Part shown: positions 7,588-14,858 of the stretch, in pieces
Numbering within the stretch: the first letter of the stretch is position 1
Layout: every line of letters begins with the position of its first letter
Source of the DNA: Siminovitchia acidinfaciens
Lineage (GTDB): Bacteria; Bacillota; Bacilli; Bacillales; Bacillaceae_C
Assembly (NCBI RefSeq): GCF_003605385.1
Contig: NZ_QYTV02000004.1
Location: forward strand, 310,001-374,000
Reading direction: 5' to 3'
DNA: 64,000 nucleotides
The notes under the pieces: generated by a model
Told to the model about the DNA's origin: nothing
Database searches by the model: none
What the model saw: the letters and a program-made list of their open reading frames with translations, nothing else
Made by a program: the position numbers and the translations under genes

Positions 7588-8268
7588 TTATATAGTCGTC
7601 GAAACTTCTTTTTCACCTGTGGTTGCCTCAATATAGGCGTTTTTGGAGTTTTCAATGTGAATTTTCGTCAAGTACTCCGCCATCTCCACTTCTCGGTTGC
7701 AAATCGCCTTCATGATAGCCAGATGCTCTTCCATAGATTGCCTTGGCCAACCTTCCTTCTTGAAGCCTCTCTTAGCAAAGGCACGGATATAATCCGTAAG
7801 GCCCCCAAGAATTTCATAGAGCTTCGAATTTTTTGCGGCACTGTATAGAAGATAATTCAGTTCACTATGCAGCTCGGCGTAATCCGTTTCCGTGCTCTTC
7901 AACTGTTCTTCCACTCTCTCGATGCACTCCTTGAATTTCTTTTCGGTTGCATCATCCAGTTTTTGTGCTGCAAGCTTGGCTGCCAATGATTCCAACGAAG
8001 AAAGGATGGTGAACGTTTCTAATATTTCTTTTTCGGATATATCAGCAACAATCACCCCTTTTCTTGGGATGGTTTTTACAAAACCTTGGGATTCCAATCG
8101 AAATAGCGCTTCGCGGATTGGAGTTCGGCTTATGTTCAATTTCTCCGCAAGCTCACGTTCAATCAGGCGGTCCCCTGTCTTTAATTCTCCTTCTAAAATA
8201 AGGTTTTTAAGATGTCTGTACGCCCTCTCGCGTATAGAGAGAAGACTCTCTTCTGTCCAGCTCGTCAA
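7588..8268 (-). CDS. GntR family regulator, FadR/FCD type
   Basis: The protein has 226 residues. An N-terminal winged helix contains the recognition segment LNISRTPIREALFRLE and the wing TIPRKGVIVADIS. A C-terminal helical FCD ligand domain carries typical acidic and His residues (YAELHSELN, EEHLAIM). FCD regulators bind small carboxylates. The start is the TTG at 8268 behind AAGGGGGG. A longer ATG start at 8319 would place the operator inside the coding sequence. It probably binds the TTGGTATACMA sites of this region and represses itself, because a degenerate copy lies just after its own -10 box. The effector is unknown. Confidence 0.88.
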   Translation of the reverse strand: MTSWTEESLLSIRERAYRHLKNLILEGELKTGDRLIERELAEKLNISRTPIREALFRLESQGFVKTIPRKGVIVADISEKEILETFTILSSLESLAAKLAAQKLDDATEKKFKECIERVEEQLKSTETDYAELHSELNYLLYSAAKNSKLYEILGGLTDYIRAFAKRGFKKEGWPRQSMEEHLAIMKAICNREVEMAEYLTKIHIENSKNAYIEATTGEKEVSTTI

Positions 8269-8302
8269 GTTGCATCCCCCCTTCTGAGATGAATATTCTC
8301 TT

Positions 8303-8348
8303 CGGTATACTTTATACAAATTATACTTGACTTTTCTGTAAATATCAA
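8303..8348 (-). promoter_or_regulatory. Promoter and operator of the GntR regulator
   Basis: TTGATA at 8348-8343, a 17-bp spacer and TATAAT at 8325-8320 form a good sigma-A promoter. Directly downstream GTATAAAGTATACC (8317-8304) is a diverged operator, suitable for autorepression. Confidence 0.65.
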
Positions 8349-8362
8349 ATAATGGATGAATT

Positions 8363-8935
8363 TTACTTTAACTTGATTGAACTGAGGACCTCCGTAATGA
8401 GCCCTGCAAGGGTTGAAATGTCCTCCATATTCGCTTCGGTCAATGATTTTTCCGGAAGTAATGGATCGAGCTCATTGACCACAGCTCTAATATGATGTTC
8501 ACCGATAGGATGAAGGGTTTGATTAGCCGCCCTTCCAGGGACAAGTGGACCTTTCATCAAGTAAATCTCGCCGACTTGACTAGCATCTCCCAAACTGGCA
8601 TCGATAGGAAAGATGAGCGGGTCGGCGAATTTGTTATGTATATTCTCAAGGGCGGCATTTAAATTCAACGCGTGAACAGGTTCGTCCATTGTGCCAAATA
8701 CATGAAATGACACCCCTTTTTCCTTTAACATGCTTCCTACCATTGGTCCCAATGAATCTCCGGTTGACCGGCTGGAACCGATGCAAAGAAAAATAATGTC
8801 TTTAGAAGCTGAGTTCTGAAGAATTTCAATGATCATATTCTTCATTGCCTCTATATCGCCCTCTTGGGCAGAAATGGCAAAAATCCTGTTTGAATTCTTC
8901 TTTTCTTTTTTTCTCCGCTTAAATAGAGCAAACAC
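8363..8935 (-). CDS. yyaC: YyaC family spore protein (GPR-protease-like fold, DUF1256)
   Basis: This 190-residue protein has the hallmark blocks of the sporulation protein YyaC family: CIGSSRSTGDSLGPMVGSML, GTMDEPVHALNL, FPIDASLG and GEIYLMKGPLVPGRAANQ. The family has the fold of the germination protease GPR, but its own activity is not established. The start is the GTG at 8935 behind AAGGAGGGGG. An ATG at 8986 is possible but has no ribosome site. A TATAAT at 8962-8957 lies just upstream. It encodes a spore-formation function within a catabolic region and ends close to the regulator's promoter. Confidence 0.85.
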   Translation of the reverse strand: MFALFKRRKKEKKNSNRIFAISAQEGDIEAMKNMIIEILQNSASKDIIFLCIGSSRSTGDSLGPMVGSMLKEKGVSFHVFGTMDEPVHALNLNAALENIHNKFADPLIFPIDASLGDASQVGEIYLMKGPLVPGRAANQTLHPIGEHHIRAVVNELDPLLPEKSLTEANMEDISTLAGLITEVLSSIKLK

Positions 8936-9029
8936 CGGCCTTCCCCCTCCTTGAGTATTATACCCAAGATGCCGAGCGGTTCTCATCTTTTTGAGCTTAC
9001 AGGATTTAATTACTTTTAGGGGGTGTTCA

Positions 9030-9149
9030 ATGGGGAAGCGGTGTTGGAACTACAGCTTGAGAGACCGATTTTTGACAAGCACCCAAATAAGTGAAAAAGA
9101 CCAGCTACAAACCGGTCTGCTTCACTCATTTTTTCATATATTTGATTAA
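9030..9149 (+). CDS. Possible 39-residue leader ORF
   Basis: An ATG behind TTAGGGGGTG opens a frame (MGKRCWNYSLRDRF...) that stops immediately before the ribosome site of the gene at 9165. The second half of the frame contains a hairpin, AGACC paired with GGTCT inside GTGAA/TTCAC, followed by T-rich sequence. This could be a leader peptide with an attenuator or a chance frame next to a terminator. Confidence 0.25.
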   Translation: MGKRCWNYSLRDRFLTSTQISEKDQLQTGLLHSFFHIFD

Positions 9150-9164
9150 GGAGGTCTCATCCTT

Positions 9165-9638
9165 ATGCATATTGGATTTGAGCTGATGACGCAAAGGACG
9201 TGGACCATTTTACCAGGCGCTTCTTTTACGACTTTCATTTTGTGGGATAATGAAAAAATACCTTTATCGATTGGAAAAGATGTTTTTCATGTTGCGGGGA
9301 CAATACTTCCGGATAAAATTTTGACCGGAACCGGAAGGTTCCATCATTCTTCAGAAGGCTTGATCAATCGTTTTGAACCTCTGCAATCAAAGCCGTGCCG
9401 CCTCGTTTCCTGTCCAAAAGATCCTCCGGCTGCTCTCCACCTCGAAATCTCGGTTCCTAAAGCTGAATTAGTGGATACAATATACCAAACAACTTTTATA
9501 AAAATGTGGATAAGGAAAAACAGCAGGGTCGACAGTGCTATTCTCTACTTTGATCCACACTCTGTCCAAAATATCCAGAAAAATCGATTTCTGGTTGACC
9601 TCACACACACATTGAAGCGGAGCATTTCATCACACTAG
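9165..9638 (+). CDS. Hypothetical protein, 157 residues
   Basis: I do not recognise this protein. The start is the ATG at 9165 behind AAGGAGG. There is no signal peptide or obvious membrane segment. Alternating hydrophobic strands such as WTILPGASFTTFILW and AALHLEISVPKAEL suggest a beta-rich fold. Basic patches (KMWIRKNSR) lie in the C-terminal half. It is the only plus-strand gene here and ends tail-to-tail, overlapping the Gate protein gene by nine bases. Confidence 0.6.
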   Translation: MHIGFELMTQRTWTILPGASFTTFILWDNEKIPLSIGKDVFHVAGTILPDKILTGTGRFHHSSEGLINRFEPLQSKPCRLVSCPKDPPAALHLEISVPKAELVDTIYQTTFIKMWIRKNSRVDSAILYFDPHSVQNIQKNRFLVDLTHTLKRSISSH

Positions 9639-10757
9639 TATAGGCGTCAAAAAGTATACTACCAGGAAGGCGGTGATCAGCCGCATAACAATCCCGATGA
9701 CCGCAGCTGTCATAGCTTCTTTTTCATTCAAATCAGAGTTCGCTGCCCAAATAACAGGGATTTGCCCCAATATGGATGACAGCGGCAATCCTGAAGATGC
9801 CAGTACAAAAGAGCCGATGACCAGGCGTGGATCCATAGTGGAAGCCACTTCAGCCAATTGAGCCATTGCAAGTGTCGGAGAGGCAAGAATGGACAAGATT
9901 CCCGTTTCCGGATCAATATTCAATGTCAGCAAACCAGAAGATAAAGCGGATTCAATCGGCTTCCAGACACCGATATACTCCAATAACCCGATGACTGCAA
10001 ACACTGCAGCGACGGCAGGTATGATTAAAAGAAAGACCAATTCTGCACCTTCACGGGCAGCATTGAACAAGGTGGGCAAAGCTCCTGTTGTGGGGGTGAA
10101 TTTAGGCAGATTTTCAATATCGACCGCTTTTGTGTCACGATAGATGGTCTTGGATAAAATCAAAGGTGCCACAACGACTGGCAGAAATACAGCCACAACA
10201 ACAACGACAAATGCATTTACACCCACCGCTGTCAATGCAATCATTCCCAGCATGAAGGTAGAGAATGACTGTTGCGACTGAACCATAGTGGCCACCGCCA
10301 TCTTCTGCTCCGCTTTCGTGGCTCCCGAGCGCACGAGAATCGGCCCCGCAATTTTTCCGGCAGCGTTAATATCGCCGAGGATATTGTAAATGCTTGGAAT
10401 CAATACAGCTGAATTGATTTTCAGCAGCTTCGTAACCGGAAGGAATACACGGATCAACGCATCAGTAAAACCGAGCCTTTCCAATGTGCGACCAATGATC
10501 ACACTGACAATGATAGTCACCCCGACTGTACCCGTCAAAAACACTTCGACGACAACAGGAAATACCTTATCGACCATTGCGGAAAACAGACCCGCCAATG
10601 TTCCGGGAGAGATCATCATGACTGACAAGGAGGCAATAATTAAAGCCAAGCCCACCAGTTCAATTTTTTCCCACTGCCGCTTACGGGGAACCGATTTACT
10701 GGCGGCTTCCTCTAGAGATACTTCTTCTTCCACAAGAGGTTTAACTTCACCCATCAT
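9630..10757 (-). CDS. Nucleoside recognition (Gate) domain membrane protein
   Basis: The protein has 375 residues with a short acidic cytoplasmic N-terminus (VEEEVSLEEAAS) and about nine membrane segments. The architecture and the loops SIYNILGDINAAGKIAGPIL and ATMVQSQQSFSTFMLG fit the Gate/nucleoside recognition family, found in spore maturation proteins and FeoB-like gates. It starts 15 bp after the Nif3-like gene, with AAGGAG before the ATG, so the two are probably co-transcribed. It may move the substrate or product handled by the Nif3-like protein. True substrates of this family are poorly known. Confidence 0.75.
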   Translation of the reverse strand: MMGEVKPLVEEEVSLEEAASKSVPRKRQWEKIELVGLALIIASLSVMMISPGTLAGLFSAMVDKVFPVVVEVFLTGTVGVTIIVSVIIGRTLERLGFTDALIRVFLPVTKLLKINSAVLIPSIYNILGDINAAGKIAGPILVRSGATKAEQKMAVATMVQSQQSFSTFMLGMIALTAVGVNAFVVVVVAVFLPVVVAPLILSKTIYRDTKAVDIENLPKFTPTTGALPTLFNAAREGAELVFLLIIPAVAAVFAVIGLLEYIGVWKPIESALSSGLLTLNIDPETGILSILASPTLAMAQLAEVASTMDPRLVIGSFVLASSGLPLSSILGQIPVIWAANSDLNEKEAMTAAVIGIVMRLITAFLVVYFLTPILV

Positions 10758-10772
10758 CCATTCACTCCTTCA

Positions 10773-11795
10773 TTATGATAACTCGGCAACCTTCTTCTTG
10801 ACCAAATACTTCGACGCCATCTGCTCTGCATATTCCATCATTTGAGGTGTGCCAACGGCTCTTGCCGGCAGACTTGTCACACGTTCTCTGAAAACGACAA
10901 CCTCTACACCAGGGAGAAGCATGTCCAGTGCATAGGCGAGCGGAAGCCCATTTTCAAGAATTTCCAGCACATGGCAATTTCCGACGACAAAATTCAGGTT
11001 CAATTCTTCAGCAGTCCGGATCAGTTCATGCCCATCATACACACGACTGATGGAAGCAAGGACGGTATCGGCTTCCGGGTGTTCCTTTGCTACCTGCCGT
11101 AAATGTTCTGGCGTAAATCCAGTATGCGGAAAAATATGAATGATGTTGTTTACCGGGTTGTCCGCTTCCCCTCGAAGAATCCGTCCACGGGTGACCACGC
11201 TTGTTTCGGTCATCGATGCGTTCTTCCGAATTTCTTTTTCCAAAAACAGCAGATTATTTTCTTCTTCCAACCCCATAAACAGATCTAACCGATTTAAAAT
11301 ATCACTAAGCGTTTTTACCCCAGGCAGAGTCTTTCCCACAAACAGAACGTTTCCTTCCAGCCCTCCGTACGAAATATCCGTGCGATAAACTTCATGCCCA
11401 TGTAAAAAAGAGATTCCTGGATGCAATCCATGAAAAGCTTCATGCAATTCAAATGCCGAAATATTGTAAAGCCCTAGATAATTTTTTAGAGTGACCCCAC
11501 CGGAATTGGCGGCCTCCGCAATCGGATGATGTGCTACGATGGCATCAACGCCGGTTGCCCCTGCAAGTTCGATTGAACCTTCCGTCATTGTCATTGTTAC
11601 GGCAATCTTCTTCACCTCTCTTTTTTTATCTCCATATACGAGTCCTGGCGTCTCAATAATATCCTTTCCCGGAATATTGGAAGATTTTCTAATGACAAAT
11701 GGATGCTCCTGTTTGTCCACCTCACTGAGCGAATGAATCACCCTTCCTCCTGTAATTTCATCCAATGCATTTAAAACATCCTCAACTGTATGCAT
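10773..11795 (-). CDS. Nif3-like dinuclear metal center protein
   Basis: This 340-residue protein of the NIF3/YbgI/YqfO family shows the metal-binding motifs: AHHPI in DAIVAHHPIAEA near residue 90, an HEAFHGLHPG segment, and a C-terminal GNCHVLEILE providing the His and Glu ligands. Members are annotated as GTP cyclohydrolase I type 2 homologues, but their activity is mostly undefined; metal-dependent hydrolysis is the usual inference. Unlike housekeeping YqfO it sits in a catabolic cluster and has no inserted PII-like domain that I can see. The start is an ATG behind GGGAGG. It is coupled to the Gate protein gene downstream. Confidence 0.8.
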   Translation of the reverse strand: MHTVEDVLNALDEITGGRVIHSLSEVDKQEHPFVIRKSSNIPGKDIIETPGLVYGDKKREVKKIAVTMTMTEGSIELAGATGVDAIVAHHPIAEAANSGGVTLKNYLGLYNISAFELHEAFHGLHPGISFLHGHEVYRTDISYGGLEGNVLFVGKTLPGVKTLSDILNRLDLFMGLEEENNLLFLEKEIRKNASMTETSVVTRGRILRGEADNPVNNIIHIFPHTGFTPEHLRQVAKEHPEADTVLASISRVYDGHELIRTAEELNLNFVVGNCHVLEILENGLPLAYALDMLLPGVEVVVFRERVTSLPARAVGTPQMMEYAEQMASKYLVKKKVAELS

Positions 11796-11824
11796 AAACT
11801 TTCCTCCCTTATGGTTTTTGATAT

Positions 11825-11885
11825 AAAAAAAACGTCAGCACAAATCAGACAGATAAACATCTGCGGATTCGCACTGACGGCTTTT
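11825..11885 (-). terminator. Terminator between DUF2294-like and Nif3-like genes
   Basis: On the minus strand CGTCAGTGCGAATC pairs imperfectly with GATTTGTGCTGACG, followed by eight T residues. It ends the upstream gene or attenuates read-through into the Nif3-like gene, which shows no operator of its own. Confidence 0.75.
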
Positions 11886-11924
11886 ATGCGCTCAAATGAG
11901 TTCATTTGACCAGTCAAGTTAGAT

Positions 11925-12287
11925 TCAATTGGAAAGATATTGGCTGACATCTTTATCAAGAACAATGATGGTCACTGCCAGTTCTAAAAATGGATCATAG
12001 TCCTTTAAAATGGAAATGACCTGCATCCCGTACTTATTTTCAACCAATTCCCTGAAATGCTCTTTATGGCTGTCAATAATGGCGACATCAGTCAAGCGGG
12101 TAATTAAGCGATTAAACTCGTCCAAATGCTTAAGAGAAGGGATTCTCTTATGATAGGCGAAAATTAATATCTTATCCCCGACAATTTCAACCTTCTGACT
12201 TTTGACCCCAATATCAAACATGCGCAGATTGAGCTCATTGTAATCTCTTATCAGCTCCTGTTTAAAAGACCCGACGGCCAGTTTCAT
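11925..12287 (-). CDS. Small cytoplasmic protein, possibly DUF2294/MpsC-like
   Basis: The protein has 120 residues. Its layout (an opening helix, a strand pair around KVEIVGDKILIF, a helix SLKHLDEFNRLITRLTDV, then REFVENKYGMQV-like text and a hydrophobic C-terminal strand AVTIIVLD) is reminiscent of the DUF2294/MpsC family. The match is weak and the function is unassigned. The start is an ATG behind AGAAGGTGATAA. A degenerate operator lies about 110 bp upstream, so it may belong to the same regulon. Confidence 0.65.
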   Translation of the reverse strand: MKLAVGSFKQELIRDYNELNLRMFDIGVKSQKVEIVGDKILIFAYHKRIPSLKHLDEFNRLITRLTDVAIIDSHKEHFRELVENKYGMQVISILKDYDPFLELAVTIIVLDKDVSQYLSN

Positions 12288-12398
12288 TCAATTATCACCT
12301 TCTTTTGAAAAGAAGATTCCAAATACTTAAACAGTAATCTACCATACTATTTTCCGTATGTAAACCCTTACATTGAATTTTTTTAAAAAAATTGTATT

Positions 12399-12408
12399 TT
12401 ATATACCA
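12399..12408. promoter_or_regulatory. Degenerate copy of the GntR-type operator
   Basis: TTATATACCA differs by one base from TTGTATACCA and lies upstream of the gene at 11925-12287. It is a weak match in AT-rich sequence. Confidence 0.3.
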
Positions 12409-12497
12409 GCTTCGTTGAAAAATGAAAGAGAGAGCAGTGACGCAAGAGTTTGGGGTTTATACGTGGATAAGGGCCGTTATTCACTGGGTGAGGCGGG

Positions 12498-12597
12498 TTA
12501 TTAGAGAGTTGGAGCAATTATAAGAGAGTTGGAGCAATTATAAGAGAGTTGGAGCAATTATAAGAGAGTTGGAGCAATTATAAGAGAGTTGGAGCGG
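12498..12597. repeat. Tandem array A: five 20-bp units
   Basis: Five head-to-tail units of TTATAAGAGAGTTGGAGCAA start at 12498, 12518, 12538, 12558 and 12578. The first differs by one base and the last ends GG. The array is related to array B at 16474-16573. It lies in a gene-free stretch between the DUF2294-like gene and the symporter promoter. Confidence 0.95.
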
Positions 12598-12732
12598 CCG
12601 AGCGAAGGCTTCTCCTCCGCCGGCCGCTCCGAACCTACCTACCCAAAAACTCCCAATTGCCTCCACTTGTATCCCTGCCGTCCGCAGTCCGATTTTTTCC
12701 GGACATGACGAGTAACTAATCCTAAAGATGTA

Positions 12733-12762
12733 TTGACAATCATATATGAAAGAATATATTAT
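12733..12762 (+). promoter_or_regulatory. Symporter promoter with TCATATATGA operator
   Basis: TTGACA at 12733-12738 is followed 16 bp later by TATATT (12755-12760). The palindrome TCATATATGA at 12740-12749 occupies the spacer directly after the -35 box. The same palindrome occurs in the hpa and second gntR promoters. Confidence 0.65.
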
Positions 12763-12819
12763 AAATTATATGATATAAGGGTTTAGTCATTTTTTTCCAA
12801 GCTTTTAATAAATGGAATG

Positions 12820-12833
12820 TAAGCGTTTGAAAT
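12820..12833 (+). promoter_or_regulatory. Candidate cre site
   Basis: TGTAAGCGTTTGAA is close to the CcpA consensus. It lies between the promoter and the ribosome site of the symporter accessory gene. Confidence 0.4.
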
Positions 12834-12850
12834 GCAAGGAGGAGACAACA

Positions 12851-12967
12851 ATGCTAGGTATGGAAGATCCTATTATTCTATTGGGTTGGGGTGGAACAGT
12901 GCTTTCGATGATTGGATGCGTAGTGTTTGGGGTCATTATGTGGAATAAAGGAGCTGACTCCGAATGA
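12851..12967 (+). CDS. Symporter small accessory protein (38 residues)
   Basis: A 38-residue protein opens MLGMEDPIILLGWGG, followed by one membrane helix (TVLSMIGCVVFGVIMW) and a polar tail NKGADSE. The ATG lies behind AAGGAGGAGACAAC. Its TGA overlaps the ATG of the symporter gene (ATGA), so translation is probably coupled. Small one-helix partners of this kind occur in front of sodium:solute symporter genes in Bacillaceae and are thought to help assembly or function of the carrier. It is too short for many gene finders. Confidence 0.85.
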   Translation: MLGMEDPIILLGWGGTVLSMIGCVVFGVIMWNKGADSE

Positions 12968-14568
12968 ATTATCCCGTGTTAGCTGCTCTGTTTCTCGTTT
13001 ATATTGGTATTATGTCAGCGCTTGCATACTATGGATACAAGCAGACAAAATCGGAATCGGATTATCTCGTAGGTGGACGAAATATCAGTCCTACGGTCAT
13101 GGCGCTTTCTTACGGGGCGACGTTCATCAGTACTTCCTCAATTATCGGGTTTGGCGGCGTAGCGTCTCTTTACGGTTTCAGTTTGCTTTGGCTGGCGCTT
13201 TTAAACATTGTCCTTGGTGTCGGCGTCGCATTCGTTGTTTTTGGGACAAGGATCCGAAGATTGTCCATAGAATTGAACTCATATACGTTTTCAGATTTGC
13301 TTGGAAAAAGATATAACTCAAAGTTTTTGACAATTTTTACAGGGGCAATGATTTTCTTGTTCATGCCTGCTTATACAAGTATTGTCTTGATTGGCGGCGG
13401 AAGGTTTTTAGAACAAACTTTGTCGATGAATTTTAATATTGCCCTGCTTGTTCTCGCCATGATTGTCGGGGTGTATGTCATTACAGGCGGAATCAAAGCG
13501 GTAATGTATACGGATGCTTTTGCTGCTATTGTCATGCTGTTTGGAATGATCATCTTTCTTGTAACCACTTACAATTACCTCGGCGGAGTCAATGTTGCAC
13601 ACGGAGCCTTAACAGCGATGAAAGATCTGGTCCCCCAGAACCTCGTTGAACAGGGGCATCAGGGCTGGACTTCAATGCCTGCTTTTGGCACTCCTTTATG
13701 GTGGACGATCGTCAGCACAATCATCATGGGTGTGGGCATCGGAGTCCTTGCGCAGCCTCAATTGGCGATGCGCAGCATGACGGTCAAGGATGACCGTTCT
13801 TTATACCGTTCGGTCCTTGTCGGAGGGATATTCATCTTCTTTATGACGGGAGCCGCTTATATGATTGGACCGTTGACGAACGTCTATTTCCAGGAAACTG
13901 CTGGCATGCTGGCCATTGATGCGGCAAAAGGGAACGTGGACCTGGTCATTCCTACTTTTATCAACTCGTTGATGCCGGACTGGTTCATTTATTTGTTCAC
14001 ACTGACTTTGCTATCAGCAACAATCTCAACAATCAGTTCCCTGATCCACTTGCAGGGTTCGGCATTCGGTGAAGATATTTTGAAAAACATGGGGATGGAA
14101 CGATTACTTGGAATGAGCTTGTCGAGGATGGGCGTATTAATCGGAATAGTGGCTGCTGTTATTTTGGCATACATCATGCCTGCCGGTGTCATCGCTCAGG
14201 CTACAGCTTTCTGGTTTGGAATCTGTGCCGCCGGATTTTTGCCGACATTGGTCGGAGCCTTGTTTTGGAAAAACTCAACCAAGGAAGGCGCGGTTGCCAG
14301 TACAATCACAGGCTTTGTAATCAGCGTCTTCGGATTTCTGTTTTTACACCAAAAAGAAGCGGCAGCGCTTGGCGTTTCCCAAGCCATTTTTGGAAAAACG
14401 ACATTACTTGGCTTTCCCTGGACGTTTGTCGACCCCATGTTCTATGCACTTCCTTTGTCAACCATTGTCTTTATTGCAGTGAGTCTTGGTACAGGCAAGA
14501 AGCATAAAGCCAAAGCGGAGTCGACAGTTTCGGATCGTGCCGATTCCGCAGAACAATCCCTCTCATAA
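12964..14568 (+). CDS. Sodium:solute symporter (SSS family)
   Basis: This 534-residue protein has about 13 membrane segments. It has SSS-family signatures: the opening LVYIGIMSALAYYGYKQTKSESDYLVGGRN, the ALSYGATFISTSSIIGFGG helix, the ITGGIKAVMYTDAFAA segment that characterises the family, and TLTLLSATISTISSLIH in the sodium-site helix. A polar C-terminal tail follows. It overlaps the accessory gene by four bases. Its promoter carries the palindrome shared with the hpa operon, so uptake of 4-hydroxyphenylacetate or a related aromatic acid is the best guess. Similar carriers move acetate, proline or other acids, so the substrate remains inferred. Confidence 0.88.
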   Translation: MNYPVLAALFLVYIGIMSALAYYGYKQTKSESDYLVGGRNISPTVMALSYGATFISTSSIIGFGGVASLYGFSLLWLALLNIVLGVGVAFVVFGTRIRRLSIELNSYTFSDLLGKRYNSKFLTIFTGAMIFLFMPAYTSIVLIGGGRFLEQTLSMNFNIALLVLAMIVGVYVITGGIKAVMYTDAFAAIVMLFGMIIFLVTTYNYLGGVNVAHGALTAMKDLVPQNLVEQGHQGWTSMPAFGTPLWWTIVSTIIMGVGIGVLAQPQLAMRSMTVKDDRSLYRSVLVGGIFIFFMTGAAYMIGPLTNVYFQETAGMLAIDAAKGNVDLVIPTFINSLMPDWFIYLFTLTLLSATISTISSLIHLQGSAFGEDILKNMGMERLLGMSLSRMGVLIGIVAAVILAYIMPAGVIAQATAFWFGICAAGFLPTLVGALFWKNSTKEGAVASTITGFVISVFGFLFLHQKEAAALGVSQAIFGKTTLLGFPWTFVDPMFYALPLSTIVFIAVSLGTGKKHKAKAESTVSDRADSAEQSLS

Positions 14569-14655
14569 CCCGGTCCATTAAAGTATTAAAGTATTAATGG
14601 ACCGGGGGTCTGACCCCCAACTTTGATCGGCGTGCCCTTCGTGGCACGTTTTTTT
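14569..14655. repeat. GGTCTGACCCC hairpin element R2 and adjoining terminator
   Basis: CCGGTCCATTAA pairs with TTAATGGACCGG around two TAAAGTA units, then GGGGTCTGACCCCC follows. A second stem, CGTGCC/GGCACG with a seven-T tail, lies at 14630-14655 and ends the symporter transcript. No gene or known riboswitch was found in the remaining 200 bases before 14859. Confidence 0.75.
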
Positions 14656-14858
14656 ATATTTTTTTTGGGGTAAGAGGTATCTAAGTCTCTTGCTTCAGAA
14701 AAAATGTATGTCACTTTTTTTTCTGTAAAAGGGTATGCTAATTTATGACATTTTTTTTAAAGACCCATCAATGGGTTGAATCAGACCATTAACATTGTTA
14801 TGGTTAGGAATGTTATAAAAATGTACGTACGGTCTCCATAGGAAGGAGAGGTTTCATT

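Noticed and set aside
7498-7848. Plus-strand frame of 116 codons
   Set aside because: It runs antisense through the regulator gene and its terminator, with no ribosome site or recognisable protein.
8269-8319. N-terminal extension of the first GntR regulator
   Set aside because: It would cover the operator; a TTG with a strong ribosome site lies downstream.
9475-9488. ACAATATACCAAA, similar to the GntR operator
   Set aside because: It lies inside the coding sequence of the 157-residue gene, lacks the GTATAC centre and is probably chance.
12498-12597. Possible CRISPR array
   Set aside because: Units are contiguous 20-bp tandem copies without spacers and no cas genes are present.
14656-14858. 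Possible riboswitch in the BCCT leader
   Set aside because: Only A+T-rich sequence and weak pairings were seen, with no conserved motif of a known class.
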